64,000 bases of DNA from an uncultured Mollicutes bacterium (lineage in GTDB: Bacteria; Bacillota_I; Bacilli_A; RFN20; CAG-826). The stretch covers positions 1 through 64,000 of the forward strand of contig UQFY01000004.1 in assembly GCA_900540385.1 (NCBI GenBank), written 5' to 3'. Below the pieces are notes generated by a model, which was given only the letters and a program-made list of their open reading frames with translations, was not told the origin of the DNA and did not search any database. The translations under genes and the position numbers were made by a program. Within the stretch, counting starts at the first letter, position 1, and every line of letters starts with the position of its first letter. This document shows positions 51,271 through 59,837 of the stretch, piece after piece.

Positions 51271-52143
51271 TTATTTTCCTGAAGTAAGGATATAAGAAAG
51301 AACAGCTAATAGGTTATTCATCGCATGAGCAAGGAAAGAGCCGCCAAAACCAAACTTATCATAAGCAAAGCATAAGCATAAGCCTGCAATGAGATAAGAA
51401 GGGTAGGATAACCATTCATTTAAGCTTCCATAATCCTTTATATGGATAAGACCAAATAAGGCACCGACTACCACATAAGCGAGTACTGTATTGATTCTTT
51501 TCAAAAAAGTGAAGGCTCCAACTCTGTACGTAAGCTCTTCAACAAAAGGGGCAATTAACCCTGTAACTAAAACGGCTAAAAGAGGGGAGGCCTTAATCGT
51601 TTCTTCAACGGCACCTTGGTTAATGTTCGTTGAGGCGCCTAACTTTATAGCAATATTGCTCCAAATGCCAGAAAGAATAATCATCGCGAAGCCAACAACG
51701 AAACCAAAAAGGATTTTTAAATTGGCAAAAGATTTCAAAAGTCTTCTATTGTCTTTCCAAAGGAATAAGAGCATTGCAGCAAAAATCAAAGTATACGTCA
51801 AATCGTTGATTAGCAACGTGAAACGAACGCTCGAAGAAAATTCCGTTAAAGCGGCTTTTAATTCATCGCCTGTAAGACCCATTTGAGCATAACGGAAGCT
51901 TTCCGCACTCAAAGTGATAATTCCAATGACCTGAGCCAACAAAAATAAACCGACAAAACCAATTAAAAAAAGACCGATTTCACGATACGCTCCAAGAGTT
52001 AAAAGAGGTGCAAAGGAACGAGCTCTAGGGTCAACTTCTTCGTTTTTCTCGTGACATTTTGGACAAGAAGAAGACAAAGGGTCATAACGTTTTCCACATT
52101 TTGGACAAACGGACCGATGGAAGGGATTAAAGAAATGTTTCAT
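51271..52143 (-). CDS. CPBP family intramembrane protease with zinc ribbon
   Basis: A membrane protein with an N-terminal zinc ribbon (CPKCG about residue 13 and CPKCHEK about 25), then about eight transmembrane helices. The CPBP (Rce1-like) motifs are complete: EELTYR (catalytic Glu pair and Arg), FGLIHIKD (His) and HAMNNLLA (HxxxN). It may cleave membrane proteins or contribute to bacteriocin immunity. I prefer the ATG at 52143 (290 residues) over a GTG at 52167, because a TAGACT -10-like box lies eight bases upstream of it. It is divergent from yigZ over about 60 bp. Confidence 0.85.
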   Translation of the reverse strand: MKHFFNPFHRSVCPKCGKRYDPLSSSCPKCHEKNEEVDPRARSFAPLLTLGAYREIGLFLIGFVGLFLLAQVIGIITLSAESFRYAQMGLTGDELKAALTEFSSSVRFTLLINDLTYTLIFAAMLLFLWKDNRRLLKSFANLKILFGFVVGFAMIILSGIWSNIAIKLGASTNINQGAVEETIKASPLLAVLVTGLIAPFVEELTYRVGAFTFLKRINTVLAYVVVGALFGLIHIKDYGSLNEWLSYPSYLIAGLCLCFAYDKFGFGGSFLAHAMNNLLAVLSYILTSGK

Positions 52144-52193
52144 ATAAACATAGTCTAATCGAATCACTTTGTTATTTCACGGAAAAATATTGA

Positions 52194-52205
52194 TATAATC
52201 AATCC
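52194..52205 (+). promoter_or_regulatory. -10 box six bases before the yigZ start
   Basis: Perfect TATAAT at 52194-52199 and then six bases to the ATG at 52206. There is no ribosome site, so the message is probably leaderless. The -35 is weak. Confidence 0.5.
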
Positions 52206-52811
52206 ATGAAAATACCTTTCGAATGTCAAGAAAAAGAGATTGATGTATTGGGCTCTCGCTTTATTGCCATAATGATGCCGTTAGAGCGATTTGAAGAAAT
52301 AGATCAATGCCTTGAAATCGTTAAGGAAAAATATCCCAAGGCAACCCATTACCCTTATGCAGCCCGCTATCTTCCTAATGAGAGGGCTTCCGATGATGGA
52401 GAACCATCTCGTTCCACGGGTATCCCTCTTTTATCTTTGCTTCAACAAAAAGATGTCGATCATATTTTTCTTTGTGTCGTACGTTATTTTGGAGGAACGA
52501 AATTAGGCCTTTCCCGTTTAACGAGAACCTATCGAGAAACAGCCGCGTCTTTATTAAATGAGGGCACTTTCTCAAAGGAAATTTCGATTTTAATGAAAAG
52601 AATCTCTTTGCCTTATTCCGATTTTGAATATTTAAAAAGAAAGATCAAAGATCTCGATTTAGAATTAGAAGATGTGGAATATGATATTTCCGTAAAACTC
52701 TCTTTGATGGGAAATGCTAAAATGTTAAATAGTGTTTTGGAAGTTTTTCCAAATGCCCAGATTTTAGATGAAAAAGAAATGACAATAAAAAGGAGAATCA
52801 CCAATGATTAA
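52206..52811 (+). CDS. YigZ/IMPACT family protein
   Basis: A 201-residue conserved protein of the YigZ/UPF0029 family. The signatures RASDDGEPSRSTG (about residues 60-72) and VVRYFGGTKLGLSRLTRTY (about 95-113) are clear, and a C-terminal DUF1949 (EF-G IV-like) domain follows from about 135. The role is not firmly established; links to translation or nucleotide binding are suggested for the family. Its stop codon overlaps the pepP start by eight bases. Confidence 0.92.
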   Translation: MKIPFECQEKEIDVLGSRFIAIMMPLERFEEIDQCLEIVKEKYPKATHYPYAARYLPNERASDDGEPSRSTGIPLLSLLQQKDVDHIFLCVVRYFGGTKLGLSRLTRTYRETAASLLNEGTFSKEISILMKRISLPYSDFEYLKRKIKDLDLELEDVEYDISVKLSLMGNAKMLNSVLEVFPNAQILDEKEMTIKRRITND

Positions 52812-54093
52812 CGCAGATGAATTCGCAGAACGTAGAGCTCGCTTATTAGCTCTTATGGATACCAACTCCGCTTTGGTACTTTATTCCGGTGTAGGTAAGG
52901 TTAGCAGTGCAGACGAAACCTATCCATTTGAGGTAAACCGCAATTTCTATTACCTTACTGGCATCGATCAAGAAGACTCTGCTCTCTTGCTCGTTAATTC
53001 TTATGGCGAGATGAAAGAATTCCTTTTTATTTCCCCATTTGATGAAAGAAAAGAAAAATGGTACGGAAAACGTCTTACTCCTCAAGAAGCGTCTAAAATT
53101 TCTGGTTTTAAAAACATTCAAGTGATTGACTCCCTTACGGCTAAAATCGATGAGGTGCTTAATCCTAAGTTCGCTGTTTATGGGGAAGTAAACAAACTCT
53201 ATTTGGATTTGGACCGCGAAATCAAAATTGCGGATGAAATGACCACGAGAGATTTAAAGAAGACCTTAGAAACAACCTATCCTAATGTTGCTTTCTCGGA
53301 CGCTTATCCTTTATTAACAACCCTTCGTTTAAGAAAATCCGTTCGTGAAATTGCTGAGCTACGTTCCGCTATCGATACCACTCAAATTGGTATCTATTCC
53401 GTTTGGTCTTGCATGCGCCCAGGAATTCACGAATACGAATTGGCTGACCTTTTCTTAAAGACCGTTAATGACTTAAATGGCTATGAAGGTTTGGCCTTCC
53501 CAACAATCATGGCCTCGGGAATTCATGGCACAACCCTCCATTATCCAACCCCAATGGACGCCTTAAAGGATGGAGATCTTCTTTTATCCGATTTGGGTTC
53601 TAGAAAGAACTATTATTGTGCGGATGTCACTCGTACCGTACCGGTAAACGGCAAATTCACCCCTCTTCAAAAACAGGTTTATGAAATTGTTTTAGGGTGT
53701 AATAAAATGATTGCCAACAAAGCAAGACCTGGCATCACAATCGCTGATCTTCAAGAAGCGGCAGTGGATTATCTTGCGACCGAGTGCCTAGCCGCCGGAT
53801 TTATTGAAAATAAGGAAGATATCATCAATTATTATTTCCATAATATTTCTCATTTTATCGGCTTGGATACCCACGATCCTTACCTTTCCCCATTGAAAGG
53901 GGAATATAAGAAAGTTCCTCTTGAAGCGGGTATGGTTATTTCTGATGAACCAGGCTTATATATGGCGGATAGAGGAATCGGAATCCGTATCGAAGACGAT
54001 CTTCTTATTACCAATGACGGATGTGAAGTTCTCTCAAGTAAAATCATTAAGGAAGTTTCCGACATCGAAAACGCTTTAGCGAATAAACGTTAA
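52804..54093 (+). CDS. pepP: Xaa-Pro aminopeptidase (M24)
   Basis: A 429-residue cytoplasmic metallopeptidase that removes an N-terminal residue before proline. The N-terminal creatinase-like domain (about 1-165) is followed by the pita-bread catalytic domain. The metal ligands are visible: Asp in LLLSDLG, Asp in CADVTRT, His in NISHFIGLDTHD, Glu in VISDEPGLY and Glu in IRIEDDLL. AGGAG ribosome site inside the yigZ end; co-transcribed with yigZ. A good terminator follows. Confidence 0.95.
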   Translation: MINADEFAERRARLLALMDTNSALVLYSGVGKVSSADETYPFEVNRNFYYLTGIDQEDSALLLVNSYGEMKEFLFISPFDERKEKWYGKRLTPQEASKISGFKNIQVIDSLTAKIDEVLNPKFAVYGEVNKLYLDLDREIKIADEMTTRDLKKTLETTYPNVAFSDAYPLLTTLRLRKSVREIAELRSAIDTTQIGIYSVWSCMRPGIHEYELADLFLKTVNDLNGYEGLAFPTIMASGIHGTTLHYPTPMDALKDGDLLLSDLGSRKNYYCADVTRTVPVNGKFTPLQKQVYEIVLGCNKMIANKARPGITIADLQEAAVDYLATECLAAGFIENKEDIINYYFHNISHFIGLDTHDPYLSPLKGEYKKVPLEAGMVISDEPGLYMADRGIGIRIEDDLLITNDGCEVLSSKIIKEVSDIENALANKR

Positions 54094-54104
54094 ACGAAGA
54101 AATG

Positions 54105-54131
54105 AGGGCTTTTCCGAAGAAGCCCTTTTTC
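54105..54131 (+). terminator. Terminator of yigZ-pepP
   Basis: Arms AGGGCTT (54105-54111) / AAGCCCT (54120-54126) followed by TTTTTC. Confidence 0.85.
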
Positions 54132-54184
54132 TTTTTGTTCATCTGTTTCATAATATCGGTAAATAAATAACAAGGAACCCTTAC

Positions 54185-55669
54185 ATGAAGAAATATATTT
54201 TGGCGATAGACCAAGGTACGACTTCAACCCGTGCCATTCTTATTTCTCACTCTGGAGAAAAACTTTTTCAGGCTCAACGCCCAGTCGAATGTCTTTATCC
54301 CAAACCAGGATGGGTAGAGCAAGATGCCAATTCCATCTGGATTTCCGTGGTAGACGTCATTAATGAACTTTTAATTGTGTCCGGCGCAAAAATGGAGGAA
54401 ATTGCCTCTATTGGCATTACCAATCAAAGAGAAACGACGGTGGTGTGGGAAAAAGAAACCGGGAAAGCCGTTCATAAGGCGATTGTATGGCAATCTAAAC
54501 AAACACAAGAGATCTGCGAGCGTTTTGGACGCCATACAGAAATGATTCGTCAAAAGACGGGTCTCCGTATCAATCCTTATTTCAGCGCTTCAAAAATTCG
54601 TTTCATCCTTGAAAACATTCCAAGAGGAGAAGAAAGGATGAACAAAGGGGAACTCCTTTTTGGAACCATTGATAGTTGGCTAATTTATAAAATGACCCAA
54701 GGAAAAGTACATGCGACAGATTATTCGAATGCCTCACGTACCCTACTTTTTAACATCAAAAACCTTTGTTGGGACAATGAGCTTCTTGAGATGTGGAATA
54801 TTAACCGTAATATGCTCCCTGAAGTAAAAGATAATAACGCTGATTTTGGCGAAGCAACCTTCTTCCCAGGAGGAGTTCATATCTTTGGCGTAGCAGGGGA
54901 TCAACAAGCTGCGCTTTTTGGGCAATGTTGTTTTCAAAAAGGTCAATCAAAAAATACTTACGGCACAGGTTGTTTCATGTTAATGAATACCGGAGAAGAA
55001 CCAATCTTCTCTCATAATGGCCTTTTAACAACGATCGCTTGGAAGATTGGCGATAAAACAACCTACGCTCTTGAAGGTTCTGTCTTTATCGGTGGGGCAA
55101 TCGTGCAATGGCTTCGCGATGAGATGGACTGGTTTAAGCATTCTGCCCAATCGGAGGAATACGCTTCAAGAAAACCAGATACCAATGGCGTGTATGTCGT
55201 ACCTGCTTTTGTAGGTTTAGGCACACCATATTGGGATGATGATGCAAGGGGAGCCATCTTTGGATTAACAAGAGGGGCAGACCGTCATAACATCACCCGT
55301 GCAGCTCTCTATTCCATTGCCTACCAATCGACGGATGTGATTAAAACGATGCAAGAAGATGCAAATTTGGATCTTTCCGTTTTGAAGGTGGATGGAGGAG
55401 CTTCCGCCAATGGGATGTTGATGCAATTCCAGGCGGATATCCTTCAGGTTGAAGTTTGTTTACCTGCATGTGTAGAAACAACGGCTTTAGGAGCGGGATA
55501 TTTGGCTGGATTGGGATGTGGTTTCTGGAAAGACTTGAAGGAAATCGAGGCCAATCATTGTTGCTCAAAACGTTATTATCCAAAGATGAGCGCCAAAGAA
55601 GCCGAGTCCCTTTACGCCGGTTGGAAGGAAGCGGTGAAAGCAACACGTGCCTATAAACCACAAAAATGA
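54185..55669 (+). CDS. glpK: Glycerol kinase
   Basis: Phosphorylates glycerol to glycerol-3-phosphate with ATP; belongs to the FGGY kinases. It opens ILAIDQGTTSTRAILI (phosphate-binding 1), then NQRETTVVWEKETG (about residues 81-94) with the Arg-Glu pair that holds glycerol, GVAGDQQAALFGQ (about 238-250) with the catalytic Asp, and the FGGY signature KVDGGASANGMLMQFQADIL. The 494-residue length is standard. No glpF or glpD is adjacent, so it acts alone here, perhaps feeding lipid synthesis. AAGGA ribosome site. Confidence 0.96.
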   Translation: MKKYILAIDQGTTSTRAILISHSGEKLFQAQRPVECLYPKPGWVEQDANSIWISVVDVINELLIVSGAKMEEIASIGITNQRETTVVWEKETGKAVHKAIVWQSKQTQEICERFGRHTEMIRQKTGLRINPYFSASKIRFILENIPRGEERMNKGELLFGTIDSWLIYKMTQGKVHATDYSNASRTLLFNIKNLCWDNELLEMWNINRNMLPEVKDNNADFGEATFFPGGVHIFGVAGDQQAALFGQCCFQKGQSKNTYGTGCFMLMNTGEEPIFSHNGLLTTIAWKIGDKTTYALEGSVFIGGAIVQWLRDEMDWFKHSAQSEEYASRKPDTNGVYVVPAFVGLGTPYWDDDARGAIFGLTRGADRHNITRAALYSIAYQSTDVIKTMQEDANLDLSVLKVDGGASANGMLMQFQADILQVEVCLPACVETTALGAGYLAGLGCGFWKDLKEIEANHCCSKRYYPKMSAKEAESLYAGWKEAVKATRAYKPQK

Positions 55670-55670
55670 C

Positions 55671-55682
55671 TATAATGGTGCT
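55671..55682 (+). promoter_or_regulatory. -10 box six bases before the next start
   Basis: Perfect TATAAT at 55671-55676, directly after the glpK stop, then six bases to the ATG at 55683. No ribosome site: leaderless candidate. Confidence 0.45.
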
Positions 55683-56288
55683 ATGCCAGTTTGCTTTCTA
55701 AAAGAAAAAGAATATGTCGTGATCGCTTCGAGAAATCGAATCCCGTACTATAAAAACATTCAAAAGAGTTCTTCTCTTTCTATGGAAATTATGACCATAG
55801 AGGAAATGAAGGCTCTTTTCCTTTTAGCAAACCCAGAACGTCATTTCATAAACAAAGAAATTCTCATATCCGGGTATTATGCTAAAGGAAACGTCTTCGC
55901 TCATTACTTAAACTCCTTGTCTCACAATATGGCAATCGGTTATGAAATTGAGTCTAGAAGAAAGGAACCTCTTCCTGAAACGCTTTACGAAAATGATGAA
56001 GAAGAATTATCTTCCATCATTGAAAAAGCCCAAGAATTTTATGAAAAAAACTCGTCAAAACCCATCTATTTTTTTAATTTAGCCCCAAAAGAGAAGAAAA
56101 TCGTTAAAGAAAAACTTCCTTTTGTTACTATTCCTTATGGTTATTCCTTACCTTTAGATGGTTATTCTTTTTTCCTTCATTGGAATAAAGAAAAGGCTTT
56201 TACGAAGGAAGATAAAGCAGACCGTAGGATGGCAATAAAATCTCCTTTACTTATTTCTCTTTCTTCCAGCAAACGATATAAGTTTTGA
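55683..56288 (+). CDS. Protein of unknown function
   Basis: A 201-residue soluble protein that I cannot assign. It has an alpha/beta appearance with alternating hydrophobic strands (for example EYVVIASRNRIPYY and PIYFFNLAP) and a basic, Ser-rich end (SSSKRYKF). The longer frame from 55647 overlaps glpK and is unlikely; the ATG at 55683 lies six bases after a TATAAT box. It could be a small nuclease or helicase-associated protein, but nothing firm supports that. Confidence 0.55.
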   Translation: MPVCFLKEKEYVVIASRNRIPYYKNIQKSSSLSMEIMTIEEMKALFLLANPERHFINKEILISGYYAKGNVFAHYLNSLSHNMAIGYEIESRRKEPLPETLYENDEEELSSIIEKAQEFYEKNSSKPIYFFNLAPKEKKIVKEKLPFVTIPYGYSLPLDGYSFFLHWNKEKAFTKEDKADRRMAIKSPLLISLSSSKRYKF

Positions 56289-56318
56289 TTTTCCACATAA
56301 GAAAGGTAGAATTAACTC
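56285..56318 (+). promoter_or_regulatory. Promoter close to the DUF5677-like gene start
   Basis: TTGATT (56285-56290), 16 bp, TAGAAT (56307-56312), then six bases to the ATG at 56319. Confidence 0.4.
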
Positions 56319-57437
56319 ATGTCGAATACCTTGAATAAAGAACAATATTTCTCCCTCTTGAAGGCACTTAATATACCTTCTTCTTTAAACTGGGAATACT
56401 TATTTCAAGCCTATGTTGACGCTAAAGAATCATCCAAAAGCTTTGCGGAAAGCAATAACGTCATCGCTAATCTTGATGTGAATGATGTTACTTTGACTTT
56501 GTATTTGGCGAATGAGCATTATTTCTATTTGCTTACCCATCCTTCCGATTCAGATGAGAAACTCATAAACGATGAGAAATATGAACAATTTCTTCTTTCG
56601 ATTACCTTAGATAAATACTATACGAATGAGCATTTAGCCTATAAAAACGCGGCTTTCTCGAGTCGTTTTCAACCTGAAATCTCGACGATTTCCCTATACA
56701 TCAACTTCATTTTGGGAATGTTAGAAAGATATAAGCAAGGCGATCCAAAACAAACCTTGATCGTGGATATTTTGCAAAAAGGCTTTTCCATGGCTCAATG
56801 CATTGTTTCTTTGCTTACAGGTGGTTTTGAAACCGAAGCGTTTTCTACTTGGAGAACTCTTCATGAAAATGAATGCATTCTTCTTACTTTGGTTCGTTTT
56901 GGACAATCTGTGATTGATGAATATCTCAAACACATGCGTTATGCCGTATGTTTCCGTGGTGGAATTCCTTCTAAAGAAGAAACCGATAAGGTCTTCCTTC
57001 AAATCAAAGAAGAAATGAAATCTCACGATTTAAAGAGCAAAGACATGAAACGTTTCATCGAATACGGCTGGCTTTATGCCGTTCCTGAACTTGAAAATGA
57101 AGAAGGCTTCAAACTAAATTTCCGTGATGGAGTAGAAAGAGCCGCCCGTCTTCGTGATTATTCTAAAGTCTATGAGATGTCTAGCGAAATTGCTCATTCT
57201 TCCCCATTATTGATCTATTCCCGCAAAGACTATTTCTATCTCATTACTTTATTAAATCTTTACGAGTCTTTCTTTCGCATCGAAAAAGTCTTTTCCTCTC
57301 TTTATATTTCTACGACCTCCAATGAAGAACAACAATCCTATCTTAGAATGCAAAACCTTTATAAAGGGGAACTTCAAACTTGTTATTCCTTGATGCAAAA
57401 ACGTTGGCAAAAACTAAACGAAAATCAGTCTAAATAA
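56319..57437 (+). CDS. DUF5677-like helical protein
   Basis: A 372-residue, largely helical soluble protein. The middle part contains GGFETEAFSTWRTLHENECI (about residues 168-187) and later SSEIAHSSPLLIYS (about 288-301), which match the DUF5677 pattern (an R-x-L-x-E motif in one helix and an S-x-x-A/V-H motif in a later one). The family has no known biochemical role. It stands alone between the unknown gene and a convergent kinase. An AGAAAGG element lies 11-17 bases upstream of the ATG, too far for a normal ribosome site. Confidence 0.65.
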   Translation: MSNTLNKEQYFSLLKALNIPSSLNWEYLFQAYVDAKESSKSFAESNNVIANLDVNDVTLTLYLANEHYFYLLTHPSDSDEKLINDEKYEQFLLSITLDKYYTNEHLAYKNAAFSSRFQPEISTISLYINFILGMLERYKQGDPKQTLIVDILQKGFSMAQCIVSLLTGGFETEAFSTWRTLHENECILLTLVRFGQSVIDEYLKHMRYAVCFRGGIPSKEETDKVFLQIKEEMKSHDLKSKDMKRFIEYGWLYAVPELENEEGFKLNFRDGVERAARLRDYSKVYEMSSEIAHSSPLLIYSRKDYFYLITLLNLYESFFRIEKVFSSLYISTTSNEEQQSYLRMQNLYKGELQTCYSLMQKRWQKLNENQSK

Positions 57438-57458
57438 CTACACGTCCCCCTTATATTT

Positions 57459-57486
57459 AAAAAAGAGCCCTTGTTTCCAAGAGCTC
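57459..57486. terminator. Shared terminator between convergent genes
   Basis: Imperfect hairpin GAGCCCTTG / CAAGAGCTC (57465-57486), A run to the left (T run for the minus strand) and TATTTT to the right. Confidence 0.65.
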
Positions 57487-57491
57487 TATTT

Positions 57492-59147
57492 TCATACATC
57501 CGCGTAACAAGAACCGCCAATGAACTCCCTCATTAAGGAATTTGATGGAACCCATTCATCAGACATATCGATGAAGAATTTAAGCATTCCAATCAAACGA
57601 TGGGCATCAGAATGATATGGGGAATCGTTTGGTAGGGCTTGAAGAAGTGGTAAGGCGTATTTCTTCATGACCGCCAACTCATATGGAAGGAAACTATTAA
57701 AGACGTAATCGCATCCTTCTTGATATGGATAAATCCATTTAAATTCACCTGCACGAACTTTCGCCCACATGGAGAAGGTTTCCTCGGCTGGAGAATTGCG
57801 GAACTTCTTATCTCTAACCAAACGACGTAATAAACGTAAATCGGTTAAGGAAAGAGGGTTGTGGTCATCCAAATTGATTTGAGCTTGTGGAGAAATGAAA
57901 ATCTTAAACTTCTGGCTCTTTGGGATTTGGAAAGTCAGACGATCATTTAAGGCGTGAATGCCTTCAATGATGATTGGCTGATCCTTTTCCAAGGTGAGTT
58001 TTCTTCCAGGAACACGATGACCAACATTGAAATCGAATTTAGGAAGATCCGTTTCTTCGCCATTAATCAAACTAATAAGATTTTCGTTGAAATAATCAAT
58101 GTCGATTGCCTCGATAGTTTCATAATCAGGCTCGCCATCTTCTCCTAAAGGAGTCTTATCTCTTGGAAGATAATAATCATCGGTTGAAAGACGGATTGGC
58201 TTAATTCCACGGGAAAGAAGTTCTATTCTTAAACGATTTGCAAACGTGGTTTTGCCACTAGAAGATGGTCCAGCAATACAAATAACGCGAATATCCTGAA
58301 CGTTATCTTCAATCGTTTGGCCTAATTCCACCAACTGGCGATTGTGACGGTCTTCACATACGTTAATTAATTCAGCAGGACCTGCTGTCTTAATTTCGTT
58401 GTTGATTCCTGCGACTGTAGAAATGCCAACGACCTTAGCCCAGTCATGGGACTCTTTTAAAGTTCTTCTATAGGTAGGCGCATCTTCAAAGTTTGGAATC
58501 TCGCCATTACACTCAGAACGTGGATATTGGACTAAAAAACCCGACCCATATAGGCGAATTTTATAAGAATGGATATACCCAGTAGATGGAACAAGGTGAG
58601 AATACATGTAGTCTAAATAGCCATCGCATTCATAGAAATGGACGGTTTTCTCAGGACGGTATTTCAAGATATCTTTCTTATCTAAGAATCCTCTTTGATC
58701 ATAGATCTTCTCTGCTTCAGCATTTGGAACGACTATTCTCTTCAAAGGGTAATCTGCTGCAACAATGTGGTGCATTTCTTCGTTCACCTTATTAAACATC
58801 GCATTATTCGCTTTCATTTTAGGATCTAATAAATGCACGGAAATACAACGGCTGATGTTATAAGCCAAACGGATTTTTAAATTTGGGTAGGCTCTAGAAA
58901 AAGCCATAGAAACCAAATATCTTAAAGATGCCTCATACATCTTCATGGCTTGCGTTGATTTCAAATCTAAAAATTCAACTTCAGCGTCATAATAAATCTC
59001 GTATGTTAACTCTCTAATACGGTTATTCACCTTAGCGCAAACAATACTTTTGTCTGCTTTTTGTTCTTCACTGAGAAGGTCTAGTACTGCAACTTTTTTG
59101 TCAAACTCTTTGCTGACGTTGCCAATCTTTACTGTAAATTTTTGCAT
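57492..59147 (-). CDS. TGS domain plus uridine kinase-like nucleoside kinase
   Basis: A 551-residue protein. The N-terminal 60 residues form a TGS (ubiquitin-like) domain, then a region like the threonyl-tRNA synthetase second domain (about 70-240), then a uridine kinase/phosphoribulokinase domain with the P-loop GPSSSGKTT at residues 293-301 and the acidic STDDYYLPR stretch (about 322-330). The same fusion is common in Bacillota and in thermophiles; it is thought to phosphorylate uridine, cytidine or another nucleoside. AGGGAGGAG ribosome site. It is divergent from the atp operon and could share the cre site between them. Confidence 0.9.
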   Translation of the reverse strand: MQKFTVKIGNVSKEFDKKVAVLDLLSEEQKADKSIVCAKVNNRIRELTYEIYYDAEVEFLDLKSTQAMKMYEASLRYLVSMAFSRAYPNLKIRLAYNISRCISVHLLDPKMKANNAMFNKVNEEMHHIVAADYPLKRIVVPNAEAEKIYDQRGFLDKKDILKYRPEKTVHFYECDGYLDYMYSHLVPSTGYIHSYKIRLYGSGFLVQYPRSECNGEIPNFEDAPTYRRTLKESHDWAKVVGISTVAGINNEIKTAGPAELINVCEDRHNRQLVELGQTIEDNVQDIRVICIAGPSSSGKTTFANRLRIELLSRGIKPIRLSTDDYYLPRDKTPLGEDGEPDYETIEAIDIDYFNENLISLINGEETDLPKFDFNVGHRVPGRKLTLEKDQPIIIEGIHALNDRLTFQIPKSQKFKIFISPQAQINLDDHNPLSLTDLRLLRRLVRDKKFRNSPAEETFSMWAKVRAGEFKWIYPYQEGCDYVFNSFLPYELAVMKKYALPLLQALPNDSPYHSDAHRLIGMLKFFIDMSDEWVPSNSLMREFIGGSCYADV

Positions 59148-59237
59148 AATTCTCCTCCCTATCTCCTACAAAACTTAGACTTTTTATCGAAAAAAGGCAA
59201 TTGTTTTGCCCACTATGATAACGATTTGACAAAACCT

Positions 59238-59253
59238 ATGCAAGCGCTTTCAA
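59238..59253 (+). promoter_or_regulatory. Perfect cre (CcpA) site match before the atp operon
   Basis: ATGCAAGCGCTTTCAA matches all positions of the catabolite response consensus WTGNAARCGNWWWCAW. It lies about 84 bp upstream of the atp -35 region, and on the other side about 90 bp upstream of the kinase start, so it could activate atp transcription, repress the kinase, or both. Confidence 0.7.
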
Positions 59254-59336
59254 AAAGAAAACATTTGGGAAAAACGTCAATTGAAACAAAAGCGTAAAAA
59301 ATATTTATAAAAAAGTTGATAAAAGAATGTTCTTTT

Positions 59337-59367
59337 TTGTGTCAAGAAAATGAAGAAATGGTACAAT
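59337..59367 (+). promoter_or_regulatory. Candidate promoter of the atp operon
   Basis: -10 TACAAT (59362-59367), with TTGTGT (59337-59342, 19 bp) or TGTCAA (59340-59345, 16 bp) as possible -35. The leader to the first ATG is about ten bases and has no ribosome site. Confidence 0.5.
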
Positions 59368-59384
59368 TCTAATGTTAATTAGAT

Positions 59385-59837
59385 ATGGTTAATTTTTACG
59401 TTAAATTAAATAGAGATAAAAAGGCATTCTTCTGGTTGGTTGTTTTGGCGGTAGTGATTTACCTTGCCTTAATGCCCCTTTATTTTTTCGGTCTTGAAAA
59501 AGGCTATCAGTATCCAAATGGCTGGCTATTTGGCTCTTTAATCGAATTGTTTGCTTATTTCACTTTGATTAAAACGACCAATGCCGTCACGAAAGACCCG
59601 GTTAACAAAAAACTCTCTCTTATCGTTTTGATGAGCCTTCTTCGCCCATTGCTCTATGTCGTTGTTTTGGCGGTCAGTGGTATTTGCACTTTTAAATCAG
59701 AATGGTTTGGTGACTTTGATATGTTTTCTTTCTGGACATCTTTTGCCGCTCTTTTACCAATGCCTGTTGTTGTTTTAGTTACTCATTTCATTTCTGCTAG
59801 AATACCTATGCCTATTCATAAAGAGGATGAAAAATGA
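59385..59837 (+). CDS. AtpI-like membrane protein
   Basis: A 150-residue membrane protein with four hydrophobic segments (about residues 15-35, 47-63, 76-98 and 112-135). It sits at the atpI position, directly before atpB, and overlaps its start by four bases. AtpI proteins help assemble the c ring and, in some species, handle Mg2+ or Ca2+. Sequence similarity to classical AtpI is weak by eye, so the name rests on position and topology. Confidence 0.7.
   Translation: MVNFYVKLNRDKKAFFWLVVLAVVIYLALMPLYFFGLEKGYQYPNGWLFGSLIELFAYFTLIKTTNAVTKDPVNKKLSLIVLMSLLRPLLYVVVLAVSGICTFKSEWFGDFDMFSFWTSFAALLPMPVVVLVTHFISARIPMPIHKEDEK

Noticed and set aside
51491..51886. 131-codon open frame on the plus strand
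   Set aside because: Shadow of the CPBP protease gene, which has all its catalytic motifs on the other strand.
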